A DNA stretch of 64,000 bases from Pseudomonas brassicacearum subsp. brassicacearum (GCF_008801605.1 NZ_VZPJ01000006.1:248001-312000), one strand, 5' to 3'; shown: positions 1-9,211, numbered from the stretch's first letter. Notes: generated from the sequence alone by a model not told the origin. A program made the numbers and translations.

Positions 1-1
1 G

Positions 2-286
2 ACCAGCCGCCTGCGTCACAGCGAGGATCCTGATTTCGAGGTCAACACCGTGGTTTCCTCGCCGTTCTACAACAGTAAATTGCTGCCTTTTGCGAAAGCC
101 TCGGATTTTATTTTCCACAGGCCCATGGCCCGTACCCAAAGCGGTGAGTACCGCTATGAACTGACCAGCAAAGTGGTGAGCCAGGACAACTTCGCCCATC
201 TGCAGGTCACGGCCCAGAGCCTTCAAGTCACCTTCCACGACCGGGACGGCAACCCTTTGCAGACCGTCGATATCCCACTGCAATGA
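2..286 (+). CDS. C-terminal end of a probable PhoD-like/alkaline phosphatase family protein (partial)
   Basis: The reading frame is open from the first bases of the window, so this is only the last ~94 residues of a longer protein; the GTG at 50 is internal. The visible part has a V-V-S-S-P-F-Y-N segment, then alternating short strands ending in the stop at 284-286. A conserved V-S-S-P turn followed by a beta-rich tail resembles the C-terminus of PhoD-like metallophosphatases, but the metal-binding motifs lie outside the window, so the family call is tentative. About 180 bp separate it from the next gene on the same strand. Confidence 0.4.
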   Translation, partial: TSRLRHSEDPDFEVNTVVSSPFYNSKLLPFAKASDFIFHRPMARTQSGEYRYELTSKVVSQDNFAHLQVTAQSLQVTFHDRDGNPLQTVDIPLQ

Positions 287-468
287 TCTTCCACGCCCTC
301 TGATCGGTCGGCGACTGGAGAAATCCTCTCGTCGGCCGATAAAAGGTTTATAGCACTTGGCCTTCATGTCTCTTGTCAGCCAGTGCCGCAATGATGCAAC
401 CTTGCGCCAATCCGTAATAACGAGGGCGTCAGCCCGGCGCGATCAGCATTTTCGAAGCGAGTTTCCCC

Positions 469-3162
469 ATGAAAAGCCAACCCGATGCCGCCAGCCGTAT
501 GGCGGCCGAGGTAGTGACGCAGTTACCGGTGCCCTCGCGGCTCGGTATGCTGCGTTTCGAACGGCTGAATGAAGCAAGCTGGGCGCTGTTGTTCCTCGAT
601 CCCAACTGCGAGCGATACTTCGGCCTGCCGGCGGTAGAGCTGTGCTCGCTGGTCAGTTCGCCCTACGCCAGCTTGATGGAACCCGAAGCACGCTATCAGT
701 TGCACGACGCCATCCAGCAACAATTGGCCCAGGCCGCGCATTACCAGATTCGCTACACGCTCCACACCGCCAAGGGCCCGATGAACGTGCTGGAGACGGG
801 TGAAGCCTATAAGCAACACAATCGTCATCTGTTGCGCGGCTACCTGCTGGCGGTGGACAATTTGTTGCAGGGCGAACCCTCTATGCCGGCCCTGGACCTG
901 GAAACCCAGAATTCACGCCTGCAGATCGCCCTGGAACTGAACCAGCGCGCCCAGCAAGAGCAGCTCCAGCACCTGGACCGGGTACGCGCCCAACAGGACC
1001 TGATCCTGCTGCTGACCCGTCAACGCTACAGCGCCAACAACTCCCTGCTCGAAGCCGCCGAACTCATCACCCGCAGCGCCTGCGACATTTACCAGATCGA
1101 CTGCGCCAGCCTCTGGAACCTGGACGATGGCAAACTGGTACCGATTTCCGCCTACAACCGCGCGTCCCAGGCGTATTTCCTGCCTGCGGTGATCGATGCC
1201 AACGACTTTCCCGACTACATGGAGGCGCTGCAGACCTGCCGCGCCATTGACGCCCACAATGCGATGCGCGACCCGCGCACCCGGGAAATGGCCGAGAGCC
1301 TGCGCGCCCGTGACGTCAATGCCATTCTCGACGCCAGCGTGCGTATCGACGGCCAGGTGGTGGGCGTGCTGTGCCTGGAGCAAGTGGGCGTCACCCGCGC
1401 CTGGCAGTCGGATGAAATCGCTTTTGCCGGCGAGCTGGCGGACCAGTTCGCCCAGGTCATCAACAACCACAACCGACGCACCGCCACCAGCGCCCTGCAC
1501 TTGTTCCAGCGCGCCGTGGAACAGAGCGCCAACGCGTTCCTGCTGGTCAATTGCGACGGTGTGGTGGAGTACGTCAACCCGAGCTTCACCGCGATCACCC
1601 AGTACACCACCGAGGAAGTCCACGGCCAGCGCCTCTCCGAACTGCCAGCCCTGGAGAATCTCAGCGAGCTGCTGTTCGACGCACCCTCGGCGCTGGCCCA
1701 GAGCAACAGTTGGCAGGGTGAGTTCAAGAGTCGGCGCAAGAACCTGGAGCCCTACTGGGGCCAGTTGTCGATTTCCAAGGTCTACGGCGATAACCGCGAG
1801 CTGACCCACTACATCGGCATCTACGAAGACATTACCCAGACCAAGCTGGCCCAGCAGCGCATCGAGCGCCTGGCGTACACCGACAACCTGACCAACCTGG
1901 GCAACCGTCCGGCGTTCATTCGCAACCTCGATGAACGCTTCGCCCGGGACAGTGATTCGCCCATCAGCCTGCTGCTGGTGGACATCGACAACTTCAAGCG
2001 CATCAACGACAGCCTCGGCCACCAGACCGGTGACAAACTGCTGATCAGCCTGGCCCGGCGCCTGCGCAACAGCTTGAGCCCCAGCGGCAGCCTGGCGCGA
2101 TTCGCCAGTAACGAATTCGCGGTCCTGCTGGACGACACGAGCCTGGAAGCCGGGCAGCAGATCGCCAGTCAGTTGCTGATGACCCTCGACAAGCCGATGT
2201 TCGTCGATAACCAGTTGATCAGCGTGACCGGCTCCGTCGGCCTGGCCTGCGCGCCGCTGCACGGCCGCGATCCGCAGACCCTGATGCGCAACGCCGGCCT
2301 CGCCCTGCACAAGGCCAAGGCCAACGGCAAGCACCAGGTCCAGGTGTTCACCGAAGCACTGAATGCCGAGGCCAGCTACAAGCTGTTCGTGGAAAACAAC
2401 CTGCGCCGCGCCTTGACCCAGAACGAACTGGACGTGTTCTACCAGCCCAAGTTGTGCCTGCGCAGCGGTCGCCTGCTGGGCATGGAGGCGTTGCTGCGCT
2501 GGAACCATCCGGAAAAGGGCATGATCCGCCCGGACCAGTTCATCAGCGTGGCCGAAGAAACCGGCCTGATCATTCCCATCGGCAAATGGATCGCCCGCCA
2601 GGCTTGCCGCATGAGCAAACAGCTGACCGCAGCCGGCCTGGGTAACCTGCAAGTGGCGATCAATCTGTCACCCAAGCAGTTTTCCGACCCGGACCTGGTC
2701 GCCTCCATCGCCAGCATCCTCAAGGAAGAACAACTGCCGGCCCGGCTGCTGGAACTGGAGCTGACCGAAGGCCTGTTGCTGGAAGCCACCGAAGACACCC
2801 ACTTGCAGCTCGACCAGCTCAAGCGCTTGGGGTTGACCCTGGCCATGGACGACTTCGGCACCGGTTATTCGTCGCTCAGTTACCTGAAGAAATTCCCGAT
2901 CGACATCATCAAGATCGATCGCAGCTTCATCCACGAAATCCCGGACAACCAGGACGACATGGAAATCACCTCGGCGGTGATCGCCATGGCCCACAACCTG
3001 AAACTCAAGGTCGTGGCCGAAGGCATCGAAACCGCCCAGCAACTGGCGTTTCTGCGACGCCACCGCTGTGATGTCGGCCAGGGCTACCTGTTCGACCGGC
3101 CGATCCCCGGCGCCGAGCTGATCGAAAAGCTCAAGCGCTACCCCCGCGGGCCGCTCGTCTGA
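469..3162 (+). CDS. dipA: c-di-GMP phosphodiesterase DipA (GAF-PAS-degenerate GGDEF-EAL)
   Basis: An 897-residue cytoplasmic signalling protein that should hydrolyse cyclic di-GMP. Domains in order: an N-terminal sensor-like region with a coiled-coil-like Gln/Glu/Leu stretch near 145-180, GAF (~180-335), PAS (~345-460), GGDEF-like (~475-635) and EAL (~650-890). The GGDEF signature reads A-S-N-E-F (residues 546-550), so cyclase activity is not expected. The EAL domain looks intact: E-A-L at 673-675, the D-D-F-G-T-G-Y loop, the K-I-D-R-S-F motif and V-V-A-E-G-I-E. Length, the ASNEF motif and the msrA neighbour all match P. aeruginosa DipA/Pch (PA5017), known for biofilm dispersion and for asymmetric c-di-GMP in dividing cells. 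ATG 469 is chosen for length agreement; its ribosome site is weak. Confidence 0.9.
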   Translation: MKSQPDAASRMAAEVVTQLPVPSRLGMLRFERLNEASWALLFLDPNCERYFGLPAVELCSLVSSPYASLMEPEARYQLHDAIQQQLAQAAHYQIRYTLHTAKGPMNVLETGEAYKQHNRHLLRGYLLAVDNLLQGEPSMPALDLETQNSRLQIALELNQRAQQEQLQHLDRVRAQQDLILLLTRQRYSANNSLLEAAELITRSACDIYQIDCASLWNLDDGKLVPISAYNRASQAYFLPAVIDANDFPDYMEALQTCRAIDAHNAMRDPRTREMAESLRARDVNAILDASVRIDGQVVGVLCLEQVGVTRAWQSDEIAFAGELADQFAQVINNHNRRTATSALHLFQRAVEQSANAFLLVNCDGVVEYVNPSFTAITQYTTEEVHGQRLSELPALENLSELLFDAPSALAQSNSWQGEFKSRRKNLEPYWGQLSISKVYGDNRELTHYIGIYEDITQTKLAQQRIERLAYTDNLTNLGNRPAFIRNLDERFARDSDSPISLLLVDIDNFKRINDSLGHQTGDKLLISLARRLRNSLSPSGSLARFASNEFAVLLDDTSLEAGQQIASQLLMTLDKPMFVDNQLISVTGSVGLACAPLHGRDPQTLMRNAGLALHKAKANGKHQVQVFTEALNAEASYKLFVENNLRRALTQNELDVFYQPKLCLRSGRLLGMEALLRWNHPEKGMIRPDQFISVAEETGLIIPIGKWIARQACRMSKQLTAAGLGNLQVAINLSPKQFSDPDLVASIASILKEEQLPARLLELELTEGLLLEATEDTHLQLDQLKRLGLTLAMDDFGTGYSSLSYLKKFPIDIIKIDRSFIHEIPDNQDDMEITSAVIAMAHNLKLKVVAEGIETAQQLAFLRRHRCDVGQGYLFDRPIPGAELIEKLKRYPRGPLV

Positions 3163-3281
3163 CGGCCGTAGCCCCCCCTACGTCTATCCCCTCGCCACGG
3201 TTGTCGCTTTCTTAACGAATCGGCATTGGGCACACTGACGGTCTATTTCGCTCAACTCAATCTGACTGAGAGGACTGATAA

Positions 3282-3929
3282 ATGGTCTTGCGCTCGGAAA
3301 TCCTGGTGAACAAAAACGTGCTCCCTACTCAAGAACAAGCCCTGCCTGGCCGTGAAACCCCAATGACCGTGCCGGAAAAACACTTCGTCCACGACGCGCC
3401 GCTGCTGGGCCCGTTTGCCATGGACGTGGATTTCGCGATCTTCGGCCTCGGCTGCTTCTGGGGTGCAGAGCGCAAGTTCTGGCAGCACGAAGGCGTGGTC
3501 AGTACAGCGGTGGGTTACGCCGGCGGCTTCACGCCGAACCCGACGTATGAAGAAGTCTGTTCGGGGCTGACCGGCCACAGTGAAGTGGTACTGGTGGTCT
3601 ATGAACCGGCAAAAGTCAGCTACGAGCAGCTTCTGAAAATGTTCTGGGAACTGCACAACCCGACCCAGGGCATGCGCCAGGGGAATGACATTGGCACCCA
3701 GTACCGTTCGGTGATCTATGCCACCAACCCGGCTCAACTGGCGGCGGCCAAACACAGCGAGCAAGTATTCCAGGCCGAGTTGACCAAGGCAGGCAAAGGC
3801 ACCATCACGACCGAAATCGAAGAAGCACCGACGTTTTACTTCGCCGAGGCCTACCACCAGCAGTACCTGGCGAAAAACCCTGAAGGCTATTGCGGGATTG
3901 GCGGTACGGGCGTGACCTGCCCGATCTGA
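3282..3929 (+). CDS. msrA: Peptide-methionine (S)-S-oxide reductase MsrA
   Basis: A 215-residue enzyme that reduces the S-epimer of methionine sulfoxide, free or in proteins, using thioredoxin; it repairs oxidative damage in the cytoplasm. The MsrA signature G-C-F-W-G-A-E carries the catalytic cysteine, followed by the G-Y-A-G-G substrate-pocket segment and the H-N-P-T-Q and G-N-D-I-G-T-Q-Y-R blocks. A second cysteine near the C-terminus (G-Y-C-G-I-G-G-T-G) is the likely resolving residue. The start at 3282 follows an AGAGGAC-like ribosome site and gives the ~50-residue N-terminal extension usual in pseudomonads. It lies 119 bp after dipA, as in P. aeruginosa. Confidence 0.96.
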   Translation: MVLRSEILVNKNVLPTQEQALPGRETPMTVPEKHFVHDAPLLGPFAMDVDFAIFGLGCFWGAERKFWQHEGVVSTAVGYAGGFTPNPTYEEVCSGLTGHSEVVLVVYEPAKVSYEQLLKMFWELHNPTQGMRQGNDIGTQYRSVIYATNPAQLAAAKHSEQVFQAELTKAGKGTITTEIEEAPTFYFAEAYHQQYLAKNPEGYCGIGGTGVTCPI

Positions 3930-3949
3930 CCTTTACACCCCAGACCCAG

Positions 3950-4727
3950 TGTGGGAGCTGAGCTTGTGGGAGCAAGGCTTGCCCGCGATGCAAACACCTC
4001 GGTGCATCTGATAGACCAAGGCGATGCCATCGCGAGCAAGCTCAGCTCCCACAGGGATTTTTGTCAGTTGCAGCTCTGTGAATACCCCACAACCCATGTG
4101 GGAGCTGAGCTTGTGGGAGCAAGGCTTGCCCGCGATGCAAACACCTCGGTGCATCTGATAGACCAAGGCGATGCCATCGCGAGCAAGCTCAGCTCCCACA
4201 GGGATTTTTGTCAGTTGCAGCTCTGTGAATACCCCACAACCCATGTGGGAGCTGAGCTTGTGGGAGCAAGGCTTGCCCGCGATGCAAACACCTCGGTGCA
4301 TCCGATAGACCAAGGCGATGCCATCGCGAGCAAGCTCAGCTCCCACAGGGATTTTTGTCAGTTGCAGCTCTGTGAACACCCCACAATCCATGTGGGAGCT
4401 GAGCTTGTGGGAGCAAGGCTTGCCCGCGATGCAAACACCTCGGTGCATCCGATAGACCAAGGCGATGCCATCGCGAGCAAGATCAGCTCCCACAGGGATT
4501 TTTGTCAGTTGCAGCTCTGTGAACACCCCACAACCCATGTGGGAGCTGAGCTTGTGGGAGCAAGGCTTGCCCGCGATGCAAACCCTCGGTGCATCCGATA
4601 GACCAAGGCGATGCCATCGCGAGCAAGCTCAGCTCCCACAGGGATTTTTGTCAGTTGCAGCTCTGTGAACACCCCACAACCCATGTGGGAGCGAGCTTGC
4701 TCGCGATGGCGCCTCTCCAGGCGCCAT
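3950..4727. repeat. Tandem array of five 147-bp REPIN units plus a terminal REP
   Basis: Copies begin at 3950, 4097, 4244, 4391 and 4538. The period is exactly 147 bp, except that the last copy lost one base in the run near 4582. Each unit has a GTGGGAGC-containing head and an inverted GCTCCCAC tail around a spacer, then a linker ending just before the next TGTGGGAG. A variant REP follows at 4684-4727. Units differ at only a few positions. Because 147 is divisible by three, both strands stay open across the array, which produces spurious repetitive open frames that are not genes. The array fills the gap between the convergent msrA and rlmJ. Confidence 0.95.
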
Positions 4728-4734
4728 CGATGCA

Positions 4735-5574
4735 TCAGCTCTCAGCGATCAACCAATCCATCTGCCACCCACCCTGGGTCTGCCCCAGCTTTTTCGACAG
4801 CCACGGCAGCAGTTCACGCAACTCTTCCTCCAGCCCCCACGGCGGGTTGGCAATCGCCAGGCCGGAACCGTTCAGGCTGTTGGGCGTCGCCAATGGGTGC
4901 ACCAACAGTTCCACCCGCAACAGCTTTGGCGCGCCCGTGCCGGCCAGGTCCTGGTAGAAGCGGCGCAACATCCGCTGGTCCTTCACCGGGTACCAGATCG
5001 CCGCCACCGTCTGGCGCATCCGGCCAATGGCCTCCTTGAGGGAGGCGGCGCAGCGCTGCATCTCGTCCAGCTGTTCGAAAGGCGGATCGATCAGCATCAG
5101 GGCACGCTTCTCTGCCACCGGCAGCAGCGCCCGCGGCACATGCCAGCCCTCACCCAGGTGGACCGCCACGCGACGGTCGCCTTTCATGTTGTCCTTGAGC
5201 AACACGCCGTCTTCAGGGTGTTTCTCATTGAGCAGCACACGGTCCTGCGAACGGGTCAGGCGCCGCGCCAACTCCGGCGAGCCCGGGTAGTAGCGCAACT
5301 GCCCGTCCGGGTTCATCTCGTGCAGCACCTTCATGTAATCGGCGGTCAGCGGCGGCAGATCGCTCTCGCCCCACAACCGCGCAATGCCTTCCAGGTACTC
5401 ACCGGTACGGTTGGCCTGGTCACCCTGCAAGTCGTACAACCCTATACCCGCATGGGTATCGAGGTAGGCGAAGGGCTGCTCCTTGCGCGACATCAAGGCG
5501 ATGAGGCGGGTCAAGGTCAGGTGTTTGAACACATCGGCGTGATTGCCGGCGTGGAAGGCGTGGCGATAATTCAT
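4735..5574 (-). CDS. rlmJ: 23S rRNA (adenine(2030)-N6)-methyltransferase RlmJ
   Basis: A 279-residue SAM-dependent methyltransferase that modifies A2030 of 23S rRNA. The N-terminus begins M-N-Y-R-H-A-F-H-A-G-N-H-A-D-V-F-K-H, diagnostic of the RlmJ/YhiR family. The catalytic motif IV of N6-adenine methyltransferases is present as D-P-P-F-E. The length equals the usual ~280 residues. The ATG at 5574 is preceded by AGGAG at a good distance. It corresponds to the position of PA5019 after msrA. It is transcribed in the same direction as the vgrG/DUF4123 pair but 81 bp downstream of it, with its own ribosome site. Confidence 0.95.
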   Translation of the reverse strand: MNYRHAFHAGNHADVFKHLTLTRLIALMSRKEQPFAYLDTHAGIGLYDLQGDQANRTGEYLEGIARLWGESDLPPLTADYMKVLHEMNPDGQLRYYPGSPELARRLTRSQDRVLLNEKHPEDGVLLKDNMKGDRRVAVHLGEGWHVPRALLPVAEKRALMLIDPPFEQLDEMQRCAASLKEAIGRMRQTVAAIWYPVKDQRMLRRFYQDLAGTGAPKLLRVELLVHPLATPNSLNGSGLAIANPPWGLEEELRELLPWLSKKLGQTQGGWQMDWLIAES

Positions 5575-5655
5575 GGCGGCTCCTGCGAAGGGCGACGAGT
5601 TTACCTTGAAGCGCGTCGGACGTCAGGGGTTCGCAGCCCAGCGGACAGGCCACCA

Positions 5656-6387
5656 TCAGCCCAGCTCTCGCAGCAAATACGCCTGCAATGGCACCATTTT
5701 CGCCTCAACCGCCGCCGATCGCTCAAGAAAGTGGGCAACTTTGCAGTGCAGGACGCTGCCGTCGACCCGCTCGAACACATGCGGATGCTCTTCACCCAGC
5801 CAAGTGAGCACGTTGTCCAGCAGACAGTCCGTCGGGCCCTCGGCCATTGCGTCCAACAGCGCGACGGGCACTTGCCACCAGGGAAAAGCCTGGGCCTGCC
5901 GCTGGACATTTCCCACGACCTCAAGGGATTGCCCGTTGATCAGGCAGCGCTTGATGACCGGCAAGAGTTGCCCGGCCTCCACCGCCGTCGATTGCAGGAT
6001 AGGCCGCATGAAGCGCCCATCCCAAAAACGCAGGAAGACCGGCTTGCCATCGGGCAACAGCACCTGTGTGAGCCCTCGCAAGTGTTCCGCAAGGGTTTCC
6101 TGGCTCACACACGAAACCGCCAGCCAGCCCCAATCGAGGGCGTCGGTGGCGGCGATCCAATCAAGCAATTCACTGTCTGCGCTGACCAGCCCTACATAGG
6201 GCATGACCGCTTCCCACTCGGCGTACGGTGTATCGGCCCAGATCGGGCTGGCTGTCGAGTTCATCGAGCGCCTCCAGGCCGACAACGCCCCGGCGCTACT
6301 GGCATTGCTGAAAATGGCGAAAAGTTGCTCGGAGGCCCGCAAGGGGTAGTCCTCAAGCCAGGCGCGAGGAGATTGATCGCTGTTCAT
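5656..6387 (-). CDS. DUF4123 domain protein, probable T6SS effector adaptor/chaperone
   Basis: A 243-residue protein of the DUF4123 (Tap/TEC) type, whose members load a cognate effector onto VgrG for type VI secretion. Visible features are an N-terminal L-F-A-I-F strand, a Y-V-G-L-V-S-A-D-S-E-L-L-D-W-I block and a central F-R-F-W-D-G-R-F-M-R-P-like segment typical of the family. The start is the ATG at 6387, which overlaps the vgrG stop by 4 nt (ATGA), implying translational coupling; upstream in-frame ATGs lie inside vgrG. The expected effector gene does not follow: rlmJ starts 81 bp further on. Confidence 0.85.
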   Translation of the reverse strand: MNSDQSPRAWLEDYPLRASEQLFAIFSNASSAGALSAWRRSMNSTASPIWADTPYAEWEAVMPYVGLVSADSELLDWIAATDALDWGWLAVSCVSQETLAEHLRGLTQVLLPDGKPVFLRFWDGRFMRPILQSTAVEAGQLLPVIKRCLINGQSLEVVGNVQRQAQAFPWWQVPVALLDAMAEGPTDCLLDNVLTWLGEEHPHVFERVDGSVLHCKVAHFLERSAAVEAKMVPLQAYLLRELG

Positions 6388-8441
6388 GCACGCCCCCGGA
6401 GATCGACAGGTTTGCGAAAGGCCAGCGGCGCTGCGCAGGCGCCGCTTCTGCAACGCTCACACTCCTCGCAGAACGGCGCCGAACCTTGGAAACTGAGAAT
6501 CTGCGCAAGGGAAAGCGCAGGTGCCGTCGCAGCGACCAGCTTCTCGGCGCCGCCTGGAGAGCCGGACGCCGCGCTCATGACCGCCATCGGCGCCCCACCG
6601 ACCTCGATGGGTACACTGCTGAAAATCCCGCCAGCGCCGATGTTGATCCAATGTCCGCCGGCCTGAAGGGTCACGCTCGCGCCCCCGTCCAAGACCACTT
6701 GCTGGCCGGCGCTGACATGAAACTGCTGGCTGGCACTCAGGACCTGGCTGGTGACACGAATATGCCGCTCGCCGCTCACCAGCAGATGATCGTCCTGCCG
6801 CACTTCTGCCCGGCGTTGACCGTGGGTAAGGCGCTGCTCATCGGCCTTGAGCTCGTGCCGTGCCGTACCGGTGACAACGATGCTGCGCTCGTGATCGACC
6901 TGCACCCGCTGGTCATGCAGCACATGTTGGGTCCAGTTGCGCTGGGCCCGCAGGTAGATCTCCTCGGCGCCCTTGCGATCCTCGATGCGCAATTCGTTGT
7001 AGCCTCCCCCGCCCGGGCTGCTCAGGCTGCGCAACACGCTGCGGGTCTTGTCCGCAGGCAGGTCCAGCGGCACCGGGTTGGCGCCGTTGGGCAGGCATCC
7101 GACGACCAACGGCTTGTCCACGTCGCCATCGATGAACCCCACCAGGACTTCCATCCCGACCCTGGGGATCATCACGGCGCCATAGCGATCGTGAGCCCAA
7201 CCGGAGGCCACGCGCAGCCAGCAACTGGAATGCTCGTCGCATTGACCGTCGCGATCCCAGACCAGTTGCACCTTGACCCGTCCGAATTCATCGCAATGGA
7301 TCTCGCTGTCCACCGGCCCGGTCACCACCGCCGACTGATAACCATGGGCACGGGGCTTTTCGTGATGCAGGGGTGGCCGAAAGAACACGTCCCATGGCGT
7401 GGCGAGAAAGGTGTTTTTGTAGCCCTGGAATTCATCCGGGCCGGCGCCGGCCGTTTCTTCCAGCACCTGCGGTTGGCGGCCATGATGGTCGATCTGCGTC
7501 AGGAGCCAGAGATCATTCCACGGTTCCCGCGGATGTTCCTTGATCCGCATGAAGTGTCCGCTGACGAAGGCGCTTTCATCGCTGCCGCCTTCTGCCACGC
7601 AGTGGTCGGCGCCGTGGCGCTCAAGGGCGCGTCGGGTCAGATGCTTGCCGTCGTCACGGGCGCAGAAACCGCCGGGATAGTGATAGTCCTCGAGCACAGG
7701 GCGCTGTCGATTGTCGAGGTGGGTTTGCAGTAACAAACCGGGCCTGCGGAAGTCGTAATCGCGCAACGTCACGGCAGTGGTACGGGTCTGGAGCCGCACC
7801 GCCAGGCGCTTGATGGCCGGCTCGTCGACGGCCATGCCGCTGTCCGGCAGGTATAGCGTCGACTCAGGCAGGCGCGGAAACACCGTCTGGTCGTCACCGA
7901 ACACCAGCAGATGACCGTCAGGGCGATGCCTGAAGTGATAATGGATGCCGACTTCGGCGCAGATCCGCTCGATGAAGGCCAGATCGCTTTCGCCATACTG
8001 CACGCAATACTCGCGCTCGGGGTATTGCCCGCCAAGCGTGAACTGGCAGGCATCCGCCAGGATCCCGTGCTCCTTCAACACCTGGGCGACGATATCGGGC
8101 ACGCTCAGGTGCTGGAAAATCCGCTGGTTGATGCGATGGCGCAAGTAGGCCAGGCGAGGCACCAGGCTGATCTGATAACGGGTCAGGCGTTTGCCCGAAT
8201 CCCCCTGGGCCACGCTATAGACCTGACCGTGTACGCCACTGCCCCAATCATCGAACCCCAGAAATGCCTGGCGATGCAGGAGCTCTTCCAGCGCCAGGTC
8301 AGACCGCTCGCTGATCAGTTCCAGATCAAAGCGATAGGGCTGGCTGATGGCTTCCTTACCCTTGAACTCGAGCACCTTGAGTTCATTCGGCCCGCTGTCG
8401 AGCGTCAGCGTGAAACGCGGTTGGTTGGCAGGCGGGAACAT
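6384..8441 (-). CDS. vgrG: Type VI secretion spike protein VgrG (TssI)
   Basis: A 685-residue VgrG forming the trimeric spike at the tip of the T6SS needle. The N-terminal two-thirds is the gp27/gp44-like base (F-K-G-K-E-A-I-S-Q-P-Y-R-F region), then the OB-fold gp5-like core (D-E-F-G-R-V-K-V-Q, the W-A-G-like W-A-H-D-R-Y-G region, P-R-V-G-M-E-V-L-V-G-F) and a repetitive beta-helix. It ends with a ~70-residue tail containing a Cys cluster (C-E-E-C-E-R-C...C), a tail style found in Pseudomonas VgrGs. No structural tss genes are in the window, so this is an orphan vgrG island. ATG 8441 has a GAGG-like ribosome site. It is followed by an overlapping DUF4123 adaptor. Confidence 0.95.
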   Translation of the reverse strand: MFPPANQPRFTLTLDSGPNELKVLEFKGKEAISQPYRFDLELISERSDLALEELLHRQAFLGFDDWGSGVHGQVYSVAQGDSGKRLTRYQISLVPRLAYLRHRINQRIFQHLSVPDIVAQVLKEHGILADACQFTLGGQYPEREYCVQYGESDLAFIERICAEVGIHYHFRHRPDGHLLVFGDDQTVFPRLPESTLYLPDSGMAVDEPAIKRLAVRLQTRTTAVTLRDYDFRRPGLLLQTHLDNRQRPVLEDYHYPGGFCARDDGKHLTRRALERHGADHCVAEGGSDESAFVSGHFMRIKEHPREPWNDLWLLTQIDHHGRQPQVLEETAGAGPDEFQGYKNTFLATPWDVFFRPPLHHEKPRAHGYQSAVVTGPVDSEIHCDEFGRVKVQLVWDRDGQCDEHSSCWLRVASGWAHDRYGAVMIPRVGMEVLVGFIDGDVDKPLVVGCLPNGANPVPLDLPADKTRSVLRSLSSPGGGGYNELRIEDRKGAEEIYLRAQRNWTQHVLHDQRVQVDHERSIVVTGTARHELKADEQRLTHGQRRAEVRQDDHLLVSGERHIRVTSQVLSASQQFHVSAGQQVVLDGGASVTLQAGGHWINIGAGGIFSSVPIEVGGAPMAVMSAASGSPGGAEKLVAATAPALSLAQILSFQGSAPFCEECERCRSGACAAPLAFRKPVDLRGRA

Positions 8442-8709
8442 CCGATGTGCCTCTGCGAAATGGAAGCGGGCGATTCTGCACGAGCGATAGGGGGAGTGGA
8501 TTGGAGGTCAGGAAAAACAGATTTGCCTTACAGCCGATGAGCCAAAAGCGGCAAGATGCGATGCATTTTCCGATAGACATTCGTGGCATCGTAGCCAACC
8601 GCAACCGTCCCACGAATGAATCAGCCGTTTCTTGCAACACGACGGATCTCGGCGCCGTGACAGCCGTGATAACGTGCGCTGGTCGCAAAAAAAGCAAAGG
8701 ACGCACGAG

Positions 8710-9204
8710 ATGACGACACGTTACGCAAAGATCGCAATGGCCCTGGCGCTCGCCGCATTCGCCTTCCTGACCGTGTTCAATAACATCACGGACTACAGCT
8801 CCAACTTCAATTTCGTCCATCACGTACTGAGTATGGATACCACCTTTCCCGACAATGCCGCCCGGTATCGGGCTATCGATCAACCGTGGATGTGGCACGG
8901 GGCCTATTGGCTGATTATTCTCGGCGAAGCGATGACGGCAGGGTTGCTGGGCTACGGCGCACTGGAGCTGTGGCTGGCACGCCAGGCCGAGGCCGCGGTT
9001 TTCGCCCGCGCCAAGCGCTGGGCCGTTGCCGGTCTGACGGTGGGCTTCTTCGTCTGGTTCTTTGGTTTCATGGTCGTCGGTGGCGAGTGGTTCCTGATGT
9101 GGCAATCAGAAATCTGGAATGGCCAGGACGCTGCATTCAGGTTCTATATGGCGATCCTGGGCGTGTTGATCTTTCTCAACCAGCCTGACGCCAACCCGGA
9201 CTGA
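8710..9204 (+). CDS. DUF2165 family small integral membrane protein
   Basis: A 164-residue inner-membrane protein of the DUF2165 family, function unknown. Four hydrophobic segments are visible: ~7-25, ~59-82, ~99-122 and ~140-156. The family-typical F-N-N-I-T-D-Y and V-L-S-M-D-T-T-F motifs follow the first segment, and G-G-E-W-F-L-M-W-Q-S follows the third. Start ATG 8710 is preceded by AAAGGA; the frame stays open upstream to 8632 without a better site. Monocistronic, divergent from vgrG, ending at a strong shared terminator before putP. Confidence 0.85.
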   Translation: MTTRYAKIAMALALAAFAFLTVFNNITDYSSNFNFVHHVLSMDTTFPDNAARYRAIDQPWMWHGAYWLIILGEAMTAGLLGYGALELWLARQAEAAVFARAKRWAVAGLTVGFFVWFFGFMVVGGEWFLMWQSEIWNGQDAAFRFYMAILGVLIFLNQPDANPD

Positions 9205-9211
9205 GCCCATG

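Noticed and set aside
913..2652. 579-aa open frame antisense to dipA
   Set aside because: High-GC shadow of the real gene; composition (Gln, Gly, His, Val rich) is typical of reverse-frame translation.
3933..4601. Two long repetitive open frames on opposite strands (216 aa + and 201 aa -)
   Set aside because: They arise because the 147-bp REPIN period is a multiple of three and has no stops in these frames. There is no ribosome site, and the translations are exact repeats of a non-coding element.
3950..4727. CRISPR array
   Set aside because: Repeat units of 147 bp with no variable spacers; each unit is a REPIN and no cas genes are present.
4897..6666. 589-aa + strand frame across rlmJ and the DUF4123 gene
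   Set aside because: Spans two well-supported minus-strand genes and has no domain features.
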